Positions 27,814 to 37,368 of a stretch of DNA of 64,000 nt are shown here, piece after piece. The DNA comes from an uncultured Clostridia bacterium. GTDB taxonomy: Bacteria > Bacillota > Clostridia > Lachnospirales > CAG-274. The stretch's first letter is position 1. Each line of letters begins with the position of its first letter. Both the position numbers and the translations under genes were made by a program. The notes beneath the pieces are model-generated. The model worked only from the letters and a program-made list of their open reading frames with translations, was not told the origin of the DNA and made no database searches. The stretch spans positions 1 through 64,000 of the forward strand of contig CANRBC010000014.1 of assembly GCA_947628755.1 (NCBI GenBank), read 5' to 3'.

Positions 27814-28414
27814 AGCCGACAAGTTCATAACCGTATTTGCCAAGGATAAAGGCAAAATATCTGTTTTCTGCAAGGGCGCAAGAAATACCAAAAGCAAATT
27901 TCTTGCCGCCGCTTCCCTTTTTACATACGGTGATTTTATAATACGCACCGCTTCAAAAACGCCTACGCTTATTTCCGCCGATGTTATAGACAACTTCTAC
28001 GGACTGAGAGAGGACTATGACAAAACGGTATTCGCTTCATATTTTACGGAGCTTATAGACAAGTCCTTTCTTGAGGGCGTGGAGGACAACAATATACTGC
28101 TGCTTACGGTAAAGACGCTTAAGAAAATGTGTAGCAAGGGCTGCGATACAAGGCTGACAGCCTGCGCATATCTGCTTAAGCTCATGGAATATCTCGGCTA
28201 TCAGCCCGATACTGAGGACGGCGGTATCGCCAAGCTCAGCGAGCCTGTAAGATACGCTATAAACTATGTGCAGCACAAGGACATAAACGGTATATTTTCA
28301 TTTGCTCTTGAGGACAGATATATAAAAGAGCTTGGGCAGTTTCTTTACAGCTATATAGATTTTCACACAGAGCTTAAATTAAAAAGCGCCAAATTATTGA
28401 AAAATATGTATTGA
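27761..28414 (+). CDS. recO: DNA repair protein RecO, short form
   Basis: RecO helps load RecA at gaps with RecR. This copy is 217 aa from ATG 27761 (MATEKIRGLIIRE). It has the N-terminal OB fold (ITVFAKDKGKISVFCKGAR) and the alpha-helical C-terminal region (LLKLMEYLGYQPD). The usual ~240-250-aa proteins carry a four-cysteine zinc site after the LGYxP motif; here that insert is absent. GTG 27752 is an alternative start. It overlaps yqzL out of frame and is followed by the riboflavin-operon promoter. Confidence 0.9.
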   Translation: MATEKIRGLIIRENFSGEADKFITVFAKDKGKISVFCKGARNTKSKFLAAASLFTYGDFIIRTASKTPTLISADVIDNFYGLREDYDKTVFASYFTELIDKSFLEGVEDNNILLLTVKTLKKMCSKGCDTRLTACAYLLKLMEYLGYQPDTEDGGIAKLSEPVRYAINYVQHKDINGIFSFALEDRYIKELGQFLYSYIDFHTELKLKSAKLLKNMY

Positions 28415-28438
28415 CTTATGGCGCAACAGTGCTATACT
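28411..28438 (+). promoter_or_regulatory. Promoter of the riboflavin operon
   Basis: TTGACT (28411-28416), a 16-base spacer and an extended -10 TG-C-TATACT (TATACT at 28433-28438) overlap the recO stop codon. It lies about 20 bases before the FMN riboswitch. Confidence 0.75.
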
Positions 28439-28457
28439 TATATTAACAAATAAATAT

Positions 28458-28569
28458 TATTCTTCGGGGATTGGTGAAATTCCATACCGGTGGTAAAGCC
28501 CACGAGCCTTATGGCATGATCCGTTGTAATTACGGAGCCGACAGTAAAGTCTGGATGAAAGAAGAAATA
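28458..28569 (+). ncRNA. FMN riboswitch aptamer (RFN element)
   Basis: All hallmark strings of the RFN element are present in order: GGTGAAATTCC, ACCGGTGGTAAAGCCC, CGAGCC, GGAGCCGACAGTAAAGTC and TGGATGAAAGAAG. P1 forms from TTCTTC (28460-28465) and GAAGAA (28561-28566). It precedes the ribD-ribE-ribBA-ribH operon, so FMN should switch off riboflavin synthesis. The downstream expression platform contains two terminator-like hairpins. Confidence 0.98.
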
Positions 28570-28576
28570 TAAATTC

Positions 28577-28607
28577 CTGAGCTTTTTTGGCTCAGTTTTT
28601 TATTTTT
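28577..28607 (+). terminator. First terminator of the FMN expression platform
   Basis: CTGAGC (28577-28582) pairs with GCTCAG (28590-28595), followed by TTTTTTATTTTT. It lies directly behind the FMN aptamer and is a conventional intrinsic terminator. Confidence 0.8.
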
Positions 28608-28635
28608 AATCCCCGAAATTATAGGGGATTTTTTT
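28608..28635 (+). terminator. Second terminator-like hairpin, abutting ribD, with alternative pairing to the aptamer
   Basis: AATCCCC (28608-28614) pairs with GGGGATT (28624-28630), followed by a T-run (28631-28635) ending just before the ribD region. AATCCCCGAA (28608-28617) is also perfectly complementary to TTCGGGGATT (28463-28472) in the aptamer 5' strand. The hairpin could therefore be allowed or blocked depending on aptamer folding. Confidence 0.6.
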
Positions 28636-28653
28636 ATGGAAAGAGGTATGCTT

Positions 28654-29736
28654 ATGAAATTTATGGAAAGAGCCATTGAGCTGGCAAAAAAAGGCGCAGG
28701 CTATGTATCCACAAACCCGATGGTCGGCGCAGTCATAGTAAAAAACGGCAGTATAATAGGCGAAGGCTATCACAAGGGATACGGTCTGGCTCATGCAGAG
28801 GTAAACGCCTTTGAAAACTGCAGGGAAAGTCCCGTGGGAGCTGAAATGTACGTTACACTTGAGCCCTGCTCTCACTACGGCAAGACGCCTCCCTGCGCCG
28901 AAAGAATCGTAAAGGAGGGTATCGCCAAAGTATATGTGGGCACATTGGATACAAACCCGAAAGTATCGGGCAAAGGCATAGAAATACTCAGAAATGCCGG
29001 TATCGAGGTCATAACAGGCGTAATGGAAAAGGAATGTCGTGATATAAACCCTATATTTTTTAAATATATAGAACAGCGTATGCCCTATGTAGTGCTTAAA
29101 TCCGCCATGACCCTTGACGGTAAAATTGCTTCATACACAGGAGATTCCAAGTGGGTGACGAGAGAGGATTCGCGCCGAGCAGTACAAACTATGCGTCATC
29201 AGCTCAAGGGCATAATGGCAGGAATAGGTACTGTGCTTGCCGACGACCCTTTTCTTAACTGCCGTATAGAGGGCGGTATTGACCCCATAAAAATAATAGT
29301 CGATTCAAGGCTTCGCATACCTCTTGAAGCAAATGTACTTAAGGGAGAGTGTATAATAGCCACAGCCGAAGGTTGTCCCGAAAGCAAAAAAGAGCAGCTC
29401 ATAAAAATGGGTGTGACCGTTATCGAAACAAAGGGCAGGGAGCATGTTGACCTGAAAGAGCTTATGAAAAGGCTTGGGGAAATGAAAATAGACAGCATAC
29501 TTCTGGAGGGCGGAGGTACGCTGAACAGCTCTATGCTTTCGGCAGGACTTGTAGACAAGGCGGTATTTTTTATAGCGCCAAAGATAATAGGCGGAGAAAA
29601 CGCCAAAACTCCCGTGGAGGGTAAGGGCATAAGACTTATGCGTAACGCCTTGCCCCTTGAAAACACAGTGTTCAAAAAAATCGGCGAAGATATTATGATA
29701 TACGGAGATGTAAGCTATGTTCACAGGGATAATTGA
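28654..29736 (+). CDS. ribD: Bifunctional riboflavin deaminase/reductase
   Basis: This 360-aa cytosolic enzyme catalyses the deamination and reduction steps after GTP cyclohydrolase II. The N-terminal deaminase zinc site is intact (HAEVNAFENC and PCSHYGKTPPC). The C-terminal reductase domain begins at VLKSAMTLDGKIAS and includes LLEGGGTLN. ATG 28654 has AAGAGG 7 bases upstream; ATG 28636 and 28648 lack a spaced site. It is the first gene of the FMN-controlled operon and overlaps ribE by 20 bases. Confidence 0.96.
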   Translation: MKFMERAIELAKKGAGYVSTNPMVGAVIVKNGSIIGEGYHKGYGLAHAEVNAFENCRESPVGAEMYVTLEPCSHYGKTPPCAERIVKEGIAKVYVGTLDTNPKVSGKGIEILRNAGIEVITGVMEKECRDINPIFFKYIEQRMPYVVLKSAMTLDGKIASYTGDSKWVTREDSRRAVQTMRHQLKGIMAGIGTVLADDPFLNCRIEGGIDPIKIIVDSRLRIPLEANVLKGECIIATAEGCPESKKEQLIKMGVTVIETKGREHVDLKELMKRLGEMKIDSILLEGGGTLNSSMLSAGLVDKAVFFIAPKIIGGENAKTPVEGKGIRLMRNALPLENTVFKKIGEDIMIYGDVSYVHRDN

Positions 29737-30343
29737 GGAAATCGGAAAAATAGTATACAAAAGCCCCTCCTCTCTTAAGATAGAGGCTCACGGAATAACC
29801 GAGGATATTCATAGAGGAGACAGCGTAGCAGTAAACGGAGTATGTCTTACAGTCACCGATTACACGGAAAATACAATAACTCTCGACGTTATGAATGAAA
29901 CCCTCAGACGTACTCAGCTGGGACTTCTGAACAGAGGAAGCGTTGTGAATCTGGAAAGAGCTATGTCTGCCGCAGGCCGCTTCGGAGGTCATATCGTAAG
30001 CGGTCATATAGACGGAACAGGGAAAATAACAGACATAAGGAAGGACGGTATCGCAGTTTGGTTTACAATATCTGCTGACAGTGAAATTTTAAGGGGAATA
30101 GTTATGAAAGGCTCTGTTGCCCTAGACGGTGTAAGCCTTACTGTTGCAGAGGTAAACAACAGCAGCTTCAAGGTTTCCGTTATACCCCATACTCAACGCG
30201 CAACTATACTGCCCAATAAAAAAATCGGCGATACCGTAAATATTGAAACGGATATAATAGGAAAATATGTTGAAAGATTCTTAAGTCAAAAATCGGATAA
30301 AAAGGAAATCGATATAAATTTCTTTACGGAAAACGGCTTTTAA
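29717..30343 (+). CDS. ribE: Riboflavin synthase alpha subunit
   Basis: This 208-aa enzyme dismutates two 6,7-dimethyl-8-ribityllumazine molecules to riboflavin. The internal duplication is visible: MFTGIIEEIG with VNGVCLTV in the first half and GHIDGTGKI with LDGVSLTV in the second. The MFTGI start at 29717 lies inside the end of ribD. ribBA follows after 13 bases. Confidence 0.96.
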   Translation: MFTGIIEEIGKIVYKSPSSLKIEAHGITEDIHRGDSVAVNGVCLTVTDYTENTITLDVMNETLRRTQLGLLNRGSVVNLERAMSAAGRFGGHIVSGHIDGTGKITDIRKDGIAVWFTISADSEILRGIVMKGSVALDGVSLTVAEVNNSSFKVSVIPHTQRATILPNKKIGDTVNIETDIIGKYVERFLSQKSDKKEIDINFFTENGF

Positions 30344-30356
30344 AGGAGGCTTGAAA

Positions 30357-31577
30357 ATGATAAATATAAATACGGTGGAGGAAGCTATAAAGGATATAAG
30401 GCAGGGAAAAATAATCATTGTAGCAGACGACGAGGACAGGGAAAACGAGTGCGATTTTATTGCCTCTGCTCAGCTTTGCACGGCAGAAACCATTAATTTT
30501 ATGGCAGTTCACGGCAGAGGTCTTATATGTCTGCCCTCTGATGAAAGCATTATTAATAAGCTGGAGCTTCCCCAAATGGCAGAAAACAATACGGACAATC
30601 ACTGTACCGCATTTACAGTATCCGTTGACCATATTTCCGCCACAACGGGAATTTCTGCGGCGGAAAGGGCGCAAACGGCAGTCAGATTTGCAGACGAAAG
30701 CTCAAAGCCCTCGGATTTCAGACGCCCCGGTCATTTATTCCCACTTAGGGCAAGACCCAAAGGAGTTCTTGAAAGAAACGGACATACAGAGGCGACAGTG
30801 GATTTGTGCAGACTGGCAGGACTTAGTCCCTGCGGTCTTTGCTGCGAAATAATGAACGACGACGGTTCTATGGCAAGGCTTAAGGATATAGGCACTCTTC
30901 AGCAAAAATACAATCTTAAGCTGATTACCGTAGCCGACCTTATTGACTATATCAAAAAAAAGACGCTTAAGGCGGAAATATCCACAATGCTTTACACAAA
31001 GTACGGCGAATTTCATATAACCGCATATTCCGACGCCATAAGCGGAAAGGAGCATATAGCTTTGCATACAGGAGATATAGCAGACGGCAGACCCGTGCTG
31101 TGCCGTATCCATTCCGAATGTCTTACAGGCGATGCTCTCGGCTCTGTAAAATGCGACTGCGGTCAGCAGTACGACGAGGCTATGAAGCGAATCGCCAATG
31201 AGGGCAGAGGCATATTGATATATATGCGCCAGGAGGGACGCGGCATAGGACTAATAAACAAGCTAAAGGCTTATGAACTCCAAAGGCAGGGAATGGATAC
31301 CGTCGAGGCAAATATAGCTCTTGGTTTCCCTGATGATATGAGAAAATATGACAGAGCGGCTGAAATATTAAGGGATTTGGGAGTGAACAGAATACAGCTT
31401 ATGACCAACAATCCCGATAAAGTTAATAAGCTAAAGGCTCTGGGAATAGAAATAACCGAAAGAATACCTATAATTGTAAAGCACAGCCATGAGGCTGACT
31501 TCTATATGTATACAAAGCAAGAAAAAATGGGACATATATTAAATATTCGGGAGGTAAAACAAAATGAAAAAAATTGA
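30357..31577 (+). CDS. ribBA: Bifunctional DHBP synthase/GTP cyclohydrolase II
   Basis: This 406-aa protein supplies both precursors of the lumazine. The N-terminal DHBP synthase half has [11 protein letters not shown] and the [10 protein letters not shown] block. The C-terminal GTP cyclohydrolase II half has the three zinc cysteines in [20 protein letters not shown] and the RQEGRGIGL loop. ATG 30357 is 7 bases behind AAAGGAGG; the TTG at 30351 is too close. Both domains look complete. Its end overlaps ribH by 14 bases. Confidence 0.96.
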   Translation: MININTVEEAIKDIRQGKIIIVADDEDRENECDFIASAQLCTAETINFMAVHGRGLICLPSDESIINKLELPQMAENNTDNHCTAFTVSVDHISATTGISAAERAQTAVRFADESSKPSDFRRPGHLFPLRARPKGVLERNGHTEATVDLCRLAGLSPCGLCCEIMNDDGSMARLKDIGTLQQKYNLKLITVADLIDYIKKKTLKAEISTMLYTKYGEFHITAYSDAISGKEHIALHTGDIADGRPVLCRIHSECLTGDALGSVKCDCGQQYDEAMKRIANEGRGILIYMRQEGRGIGLINKLKAYELQRQGMDTVEANIALGFPDDMRKYDRAAEILRDLGVNRIQLMTNNPDKVNKLKALGIEITERIPIIVKHSHEADFYMYTKQEKMGHILNIREVKQNEKN

Positions 31578-32031
31578 AGGAAATTTACTTGGAAGCGGTA
31601 AAAAATTTGCCCTGGTTGCATCACGATTTAACGAATTTATAGTAAGCAGGCTTGTGGCGGGAGCGGAGGACGCTTTTTTAAGACACGGCGTAGAGGAGGA
31701 CGATATTTCCCTTGCATGGGTACCGGGAGCCTTTGAAATACCTATTATGGCTCAGAAGCTGGCTCAAAGCGGCAAATACGACGCCGTAGTGTGCTTAGGC
31801 GCTGTAATAAGAGGAGCTACAAGCCATTACGACTATGTGTGCGCAGAGGTTTCCAAGGGTATTGCAAGCGTAGGGCTCAGCACAGGAGTACCCGTTATAT
31901 TCGGCATAGTCACAACGGATAATATTGAGCAGGCTGTGGAAAGAGCCGGCACAAAGGCGGGAAATAAAGGCTTTGACGCCGCTGTTTCCGCTATTGAAAT
32001 GGCAAATCTTTTTGATAAGGCGGATAAGTAG
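31564..32031 (+). CDS. ribH: 6,7-dimethyl-8-ribityllumazine synthase
   Basis: This 155-aa subunit forms pentamers or capsids and condenses the pyrimidinedione with DHBP. It shows [18 protein letters not shown], the [15 protein letters not shown] loop with the catalytic histidine, and [12 protein letters not shown]. It is the last gene of the operon ribD-ribE-ribBA-ribH. A palindromic intergenic element follows. Confidence 0.97.
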   Translation: MKKIEGNLLGSGKKFALVASRFNEFIVSRLVAGAEDAFLRHGVEEDDISLAWVPGAFEIPIMAQKLAQSGKYDAVVCLGAVIRGATSHYDYVCAEVSKGIASVGLSTGVPVIFGIVTTDNIEQAVERAGTKAGNKGFDAAVSAIEMANLFDKADK

Positions 32032-32080
32032 TATACTATTTTCGATATGCTAATTTTTTTGTTTACGTCAATAGAATTTT

Positions 32081-32460
32081 CGACCCTTCCACCGGCAAAG
32101 CCGGTCCCCCTCCCCAGCACTTTTGCTTCGCAAAAGCAAACCTACGATTTATCGGATAGCTTTCCGATGCAAACCTTCGACGCCCTGACGGGCTAGGGGA
32201 GGCAAAAGGTTGGGAGGCAGTACCGATAGTTTTTCAAGGTAAATAAGCAACCTAAAAAAAACAAAAGCATCCTTTCAGCGAAGGTTCAGCACTTTTGCCT
32301 TCAGCAAAAGCAAGCCTTCGACTCGTAGGATAACTTCTTCCGTTGAAGCTCCAGCCCTCCTCACAATTCCAGCCTCCCCTAGCCTTGCAATAAAACGCAA
32401 CGTGTTTTATTGCAAGCGTCGGAGGGGAGGGGGACCATGCGAAGCATGGTGGAAGGGTCG
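32081..32460. repeat. Palindromic intergenic element 1, MITE-like, 380 bp
   Basis: The ends are inverted repeats: CGACCCTTCCACC at the left and GGTGGAAGGGTCG at the right. On each side there is a small hairpin and then a second pair of arms, GGTCCCCCTCCCC and GGGGAGGGGGACC. The interior is a string of further hairpins, including TTGCAATAAAAC/GTTTTATTGCAA. No open frame of note lies inside. It fills most of the 492-bp convergent gap between ribH and the amidase gene. Flanking AT-rich sequence to the right also recurs at element 3. Confidence 0.9.
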
Positions 32461-32523
32461 TTATAATACAAAAATAATGTCATACTCACTTAAGCAACAT
32501 ACAACGCTTCAACCCATAATATT

Positions 32524-34056
32524 TTATCTCACAGGGGGATATTCGTTAAACAGCTTTGTAATGCCGTCATAAACGGCTTGCCCTACTGTGTCTATATTGT
32601 TGTTCATCATAGCAGCTTCATCTTCGTTGCTTATAAAGCCTATCTCTATAAGAGTAGCAGGAACAACGGACTGTCTTAATACTATCCAGTTTTCGCTCTT
32701 TACCTTTCTGTTTACCGTTTCCAGCTTTGTGAGAAGCTGATTCAGCATTTCCTCTGCAAGAGTATAGCTTGTAAGTCCGTTGCCCAAATCGTTGGGATAA
32801 AGACTGTATGTCTCAGTACCCGTAGCGGTTGTATTTCTGGCGGAATTTATATGTATAGATACAAATGCGTCGCCAACCTCGTTGGCAAGGTTTGTCCTGT
32901 CGTCAAAGCTGGGATACACATCCGTAGCTCTTGTTACATAGCACTTTATTTTACCGTCATAGTCAAATTTTTTCTTAGCGCTTAAGAGCATTTTAAGAGT
33001 AAGCTCCTTTTCCACAAGACCGTTTGCTTCAGCGCCGACGTCCTTACCGCCATGACCTGCATCCAACACTATTATCTTGTCATATTTTTCCTTTGGGAAT
33101 ACGGGAGTAAAATACACATAGCCGTTTTCCTGAGTTACATTCATGGCAAGTATCATATTTTCGTCAAATGAAACGGTTGTTTTCTGCGGAGTTACGGTAA
33201 CGGTACACTTGCTTATTTTCTCCGACTGTGGGTTAAAGGTTTCGTTATTGAGCAATGAAGTCAGATTTACCGGTATCTCACAGGTATAATTGAGGTCGTA
33301 ATAATCGTCATAGTGTACTATGCCGGAGGTGTTTATAGCGCCTGATGTATTCTTAATAAACAGGCGGTCGTTTTCATAGTCGTATCCGAAATTGCCGTTT
33401 ACAACAGCGGCGGAAGGTCCGTCAGATATATTGGACGCCGCCTTTTGGGTAGTCGTTTCGGTTTTCTTTTCCGTAACGGCAGCCGTAGTCCTTTCTGTCG
33501 TCGCCTCTGTTGTGGTGGTAGCCTTTGTTGTAGTTGTGGTAGTAGCGACAGTAGTGGTCTGCGGAGAAGCTTTGCCTGTAATAATATTGGCAATTCTTGT
33601 GTCCTTATTCCAGTCTATGTCAAAGCCAAGAGCCGTTGATACGAACCTCAGAGGTATCATAGTCTTGTTGTTTATTATTTTGGCTTCCGTCTGCATGGTA
33701 TGGGCATCGCCGTTTACATAAGCCTTTACAGAGCCTATGGGTATCATTACCTTGTTGCTTCCGTAGGTCACATATACCTGCTCTACCTCCTTTTGCCATA
33801 CTACCTTTGCGCCAAGACCCTCGAACACCTCTCTTGCAGGCACAAGAGAATAGCCGTTGAGTATAATAGGCGGCATAGGCAGATCGGTTAGCTTTTTTCC
33901 GTCTATTGCCACAAATACCTCCTCGGCATTATAATAATGGTCCTGATAGTCATATCTCAGATTAAGAGTTATATATCTGTTGTTGGAGGCAAATACTGTA
34001 TTGGGCATAACAAGGGCAATACACAGAAAAAAAGCCATTATTCTTTTTAACCTCAT
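32524..34056 (-). CDS. Secreted N-acetylmuramoyl-L-alanine amidase with stalk domain
   Basis: This 510-aa exported cell-wall hydrolase cleaves the amide between MurNAc and L-Ala. A signal peptide (IMAFFLCIALVMPNTVFA) leads to a copper-amine-oxidase-N-like domain (about residues 40-160, TMIPLRFVSTALGFDIDWN), a Thr-rich linker, an AMIN-like beta region and a C-terminal Amidase_3 domain. The zinc ligands appear in DAGHGGKD, the Glu of NGLVEKE and SIHINS, with the catalytic Glu in ATLIEIGF. ATG 34056 follows AAAGGGAG; the longer frame to 34200 reads through the promoter. It is convergent with ribH. Confidence 0.92.
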   Translation of the reverse strand: MRLKRIMAFFLCIALVMPNTVFASNNRYITLNLRYDYQDHYYNAEEVFVAIDGKKLTDLPMPPIILNGYSLVPAREVFEGLGAKVVWQKEVEQVYVTYGSNKVMIPIGSVKAYVNGDAHTMQTEAKIINNKTMIPLRFVSTALGFDIDWNKDTRIANIITGKASPQTTTVATTTTTTKATTTTEATTERTTAAVTEKKTETTTQKAASNISDGPSAAVVNGNFGYDYENDRLFIKNTSGAINTSGIVHYDDYYDLNYTCEIPVNLTSLLNNETFNPQSEKISKCTVTVTPQKTTVSFDENMILAMNVTQENGYVYFTPVFPKEKYDKIIVLDAGHGGKDVGAEANGLVEKELTLKMLLSAKKKFDYDGKIKCYVTRATDVYPSFDDRTNLANEVGDAFVSIHINSARNTTATGTETYSLYPNDLGNGLTSYTLAEEMLNQLLTKLETVNRKVKSENWIVLRQSVVPATLIEIGFISNEDEAAMMNNNIDTVGQAVYDGITKLFNEYPPVR

Positions 34057-34084
34057 TTTATCACTCTCCCTTTTAATTAACAGT

Positions 34085-34090
34085 ATTATA
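34085..34090 (-). promoter_or_regulatory. Extended -10 of the amidase gene
   Basis: On the minus strand a TATAAT hexamer preceded by TG at the extended position lies about 30 bases upstream of the amidase start. No good -35 hexamer is seen, which fits an extended -10 promoter. Confidence 0.55.
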
Positions 34091-34194
34091 TCATACTTTA
34101 CTATAAAAAGGAATTGATTTAACAAATATGTAAGATAAAAGTAACACTTTTGAAATAAAGGCATATTGTCTTTTTTAAATCGTGATTTTGACCC

Positions 34195-34223
34195 TTGCAA
34201 TTAAATTGACCTTATCTTATAAT
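34195..34223 (+). promoter_or_regulatory. Promoter of the ABC exporter gene
   Basis: TTGCAA (34195-34200), a 17-base spacer and a perfect TATAAT (34218-34223) lie about 70 bases upstream of the ABC exporter start. Confidence 0.7.
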
Positions 34224-34290
34224 CATTTTAGGAAACTTCATGAAAATGCAGTCTGCTTTAAATAATGATAAAACAAAAGGAGGAGTAAAT

Positions 34291-36069
34291 ATGGCTAGAA
34301 ACAGCAATGATACGAGCCTTCCCTCTGTAAGAACCATGCCTACGGGTCTGCTTATAAAAAATTTCATACCCTATTACAGAAAGCATATAGGCGTACTGCT
34401 TTTCGATTTGTGCTGCGCCGCCTTTACGTCCATAGGCGAGCTTATACTTCCCCTTATAGTAAGAGGTATCACAAGCAGAGCCGAAGCAGGCACGCTTACG
34501 GCAAAATTTATACTGAATTTTGGAATAATATACGTTTTACTCAGGATAATAGACACAGCGGCTCAGTATTTTATGAATAACAGAGGTCATGTTATGGGCG
34601 CTGCCATAGAAACCGATATGCGCCACGACCTTTTTGAACATCTGCAGCGTCTGAGCTTTAGCTTTTACGACGAAACTAAAATAGGTCAGATAATGGCAAG
34701 GCTGACAAGCGATTTGTTTGATATAACGGAATTTTCACATCACTGTCCCGAGGAGTTCTTTATTGCGGGACTTAAAATAGCCATATCCTTTGTAATACTC
34801 ATAAGGATAAATGTGCTGCTTACCGTGATTATGTTTATGCAGATTCCTCTTATGATAGTCTGCACTATATATTTCAGAATACGTATGCGAAAAGCCGCCA
34901 AAATGTCGCGCTATCAGATAGGCGAGATAAATTCAAGAGCAGAGGACAGTCTTCTTGGCATAAGAATAGTAAAGAGCTTCGGCAACGAAGACGTGGAAAA
35001 GAAAAAATTTGAAAAGGACAACAATTATTTCTATACAGTAAAGCAGCTGCAGTACCGTTACATGGCAGGCTTTCATGCAATGGTAAGGCTTTTCGACGCC
35101 CTTATGTATATAAGCATAGTGCTTGCAGGCGGTTTTCTTGTGCTCAACGGCAAAATACAGATAAGCGACCTTACAGCCTATGTACTCTATGCCGGTACGC
35201 TTTTGCAGACAATAAAGCGAATAGCCGAATTTGCCGAGCAATTCCAGAGAGGAATGACGGGTATAGAAAGATTTCTTGAAATAATGAACGTCGAGGAGGA
35301 TATAAAGGATAACGAAAACGCCGTAAATATTCAAAAGGCAAAGGGTGATGTGCGCTTTGAAAACGTATCTTTCAAATATCACGATAATAAGGAAAATGTA
35401 CTTGAAAATATCAATTTGGATATTAAGGCAGGAGAAAGCGTAGCCTTCGTAGGACCTTCCGGCGGAGGAAAAACAACTCTGTGCAGCCTTATTCCGCGTT
35501 TTTACGACGTGGATTCTGGCAGAATAACCCTTGACGGAACAGATGTAAGAAACATAAGTCTTAAATCCTTAAGGCAGAATATAGGCGTCGTTCAGCAGGA
35601 GGTCTATTTATTCTCCGGCACGGTATATGAAAATATAGAATACGGAAAACCGGGAGCGTCAAAGGAGGAAATAATAGAAGCCGCAAAGAAAGCAGGCGCT
35701 CACGAGTTTATAACAGAGCTGCCTCATGGCTATAATTCCTATGTGGGAGAACGCGGACTTAAGCTGTCCGGCGGACAAAAGCAGAGAATAAGCATTGCAA
35801 GAGTTTTCCTTAAAAATCCTCCCGTTATAATACTTGACGAAGCTACATCTGCTCTTGACAACGAAAGCGAAAGACTTGTACAGAATTCTCTGGATGCTCT
35901 TGCCGTAGGCAGAACAACTCTTACCGTTGCTCATAGGCTCACCACGGTAAAAAACGCCGACTATATAATAGTGCTTACAGACGACGGCATAGCCGAAAGG
36001 GGCAGCCACAAGGAGCTTATTGAAAAAGGCGGTCTGTATGCCAAAATGTACAATATGTATACCGAGTAG
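34291..36069 (+). CDS. ABC-type multidrug/lipid exporter, fused membrane and ATPase domains
   Basis: This 592-aa half-transporter should work as a homodimer. Six membrane helices span about residues 25-320 (ABC type-1 exporter fold), followed by an ATPase with Walker A GPSGGGKTT, the Q-loop region VVQQEVYLF, signature LSGGQKQR, Walker B VIILDEATSALD and the H-loop TVAHRLTT. ATG 34291 follows AAAGGAGGAG; the frame continuing back to 34240 has no site. It stands alone with its own promoter and a terminator downstream. The substrate cannot be read from sequence. Confidence 0.94.
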   Translation: MARNSNDTSLPSVRTMPTGLLIKNFIPYYRKHIGVLLFDLCCAAFTSIGELILPLIVRGITSRAEAGTLTAKFILNFGIIYVLLRIIDTAAQYFMNNRGHVMGAAIETDMRHDLFEHLQRLSFSFYDETKIGQIMARLTSDLFDITEFSHHCPEEFFIAGLKIAISFVILIRINVLLTVIMFMQIPLMIVCTIYFRIRMRKAAKMSRYQIGEINSRAEDSLLGIRIVKSFGNEDVEKKKFEKDNNYFYTVKQLQYRYMAGFHAMVRLFDALMYISIVLAGGFLVLNGKIQISDLTAYVLYAGTLLQTIKRIAEFAEQFQRGMTGIERFLEIMNVEEDIKDNENAVNIQKAKGDVRFENVSFKYHDNKENVLENINLDIKAGESVAFVGPSGGGKTTLCSLIPRFYDVDSGRITLDGTDVRNISLKSLRQNIGVVQQEVYLFSGTVYENIEYGKPGASKEEIIEAAKKAGAHEFITELPHGYNSYVGERGLKLSGGQKQRISIARVFLKNPPVIILDEATSALDNESERLVQNSLDALAVGRTTLTVAHRLTTVKNADYIIVLTDDGIAERGSHKELIEKGGLYAKMYNMYTE

Positions 36070-36099
36070 GACTGTATGTATTTATCACAGCAGTAAAAC

Positions 36100-36126
36100 A
36101 AGCCGAGGAGTTCAATTCCTCGGCTT
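36100..36126. terminator. Bidirectional terminator between the ABC exporter and metK
   Basis: AAGCCGAGGA (36100-36109) pairs with TCCTCGGCTT (36117-36126) around a 7-base loop, between convergent genes. Confidence 0.85.
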
Positions 36127-36136
36127 TAGTGTATTA

Positions 36137-37309
36137 TCAGTATGCCTTTTTAAACACATCTGTTTTGTCTGTCTTTTCCCATGGTACGTCTATGTCGCTT
36201 CTGCCAAAGTGACCATAAGCCGCAGTCTGCTTATATATAGGTCTTCTCAAATCAAAGTTCTTAATAATAGCGGCAGGTCTCAAATCAAAGTTTTCCTTTA
36301 CAAGCTCAACTATCTTATCATCTGTAATTTTACCTGTACCGTAGGTATTTACCCATATTGAAAGAGGCTTTGCAACGCCTATGGCATAGGCGAGCTGTAT
36401 TTCGCATTTTTTGGCAATACCGCTTGCTACTATATTCTTTGCCACATATCTTGCGGCATAAGCTGCGGAACGGTCTACCTTTGTCGGGTCTTTGCCGCTG
36501 AAGGCTCCGCCGCCGTGACTTGCATAGCCGCCGTAGGTATCTACAATTATTTTTCTGCCCGTAAGTCCGCAGTCGCCCTGTGGACCGCCTATTACGAAAC
36601 GGCCTGTGGGATTTACATAATATTTTGTATTTTCGTCCAGAAGCTCGGCAGGTATCACCGTCTTTATTACCTGCTCTATAATATCCTTTTCTATCTGCTC
36701 ATGCTCTACTTCGGGACTGTGCTGTGTGGATATTACAACATTATCTATCCTTACTGCCTTGTCATCGTCGTATTCCACAGTCACCTGACTTTTTCCGTCG
36801 GGTCTTAAATAAGGAAGAGAGCCGTTCTTTCTGACCTCGCTCAGCTTTTTCGCGAGCTTATGCGCATAATATATGGGCATAGGCATATAGTCCTCTGTCT
36901 CGTCACAGGCAAAGCCGAACATCATTCCCTGGTCTCCCGCTCCCGTATCGTCGGAATCGGCATTGCCCTCTCTTGCTTCGAGAGAGGAATTAACTCCTTG
37001 GGCAATATCGGGACTTTGTCCCTTAAGAGATGTAAGTACCGCGCAGCTGTCGCAGTCAAAGCCGTACTTGGCTCTGTCATAGCCTATTTCCCTTACGGTC
37101 TCTCTGGCAATCTCATCAATGTCTACGTAACAGCTTGTTGTTACCTCTCCCGCTACCATTATAAGGCCTGTTGTCGCCATTGTTTCGCAGGCTACTCTTG
37201 CCATAGGGTCTTTTGCAAGTATGGCGTCAAGCACTGCATCCGAGATTTGGTCGCACATTTTATCCGGATGTCCCTCGGTAACAGATTCTGATGTGAAAAA
37301 TCTTTTCAT
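36137..37309 (-). CDS. metK: S-adenosylmethionine synthase
   Basis: This 390-aa tetrameric enzyme makes SAM from methionine and ATP. It begins [18 protein letters not shown] and contains the P-loop-like [10 protein letters not shown] and [22 protein letters not shown] 37309 follows AGGAGG; an earlier in-frame start at 37342 lacks a site. It is preceded by a SAM-I riboswitch and terminator, so its product feeds back on its own transcription. Confidence 0.98.
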   Translation of the reverse strand: MKRFFTSESVTEGHPDKMCDQISDAVLDAILAKDPMARVACETMATTGLIMVAGEVTTSCYVDIDEIARETVREIGYDRAKYGFDCDSCAVLTSLKGQSPDIAQGVNSSLEAREGNADSDDTGAGDQGMMFGFACDETEDYMPMPIYYAHKLAKKLSEVRKNGSLPYLRPDGKSQVTVEYDDDKAVRIDNVVISTQHSPEVEHEQIEKDIIEQVIKTVIPAELLDENTKYYVNPTGRFVIGGPQGDCGLTGRKIIVDTYGGYASHGGGAFSGKDPTKVDRSAAYAARYVAKNIVASGIAKKCEIQLAYAIGVAKPLSIWVNTYGTGKITDDKIVELVKENFDLRPAAIIKNFDLRRPIYKQTAAYGHFGRSDIDVPWEKTDKTDVFKKAY

Positions 37310-37368
37310 CTGAATTCCTCCTGTTTTATTTACCTTTATCATAATATCGTTATTCTTGTAAATGTAAT

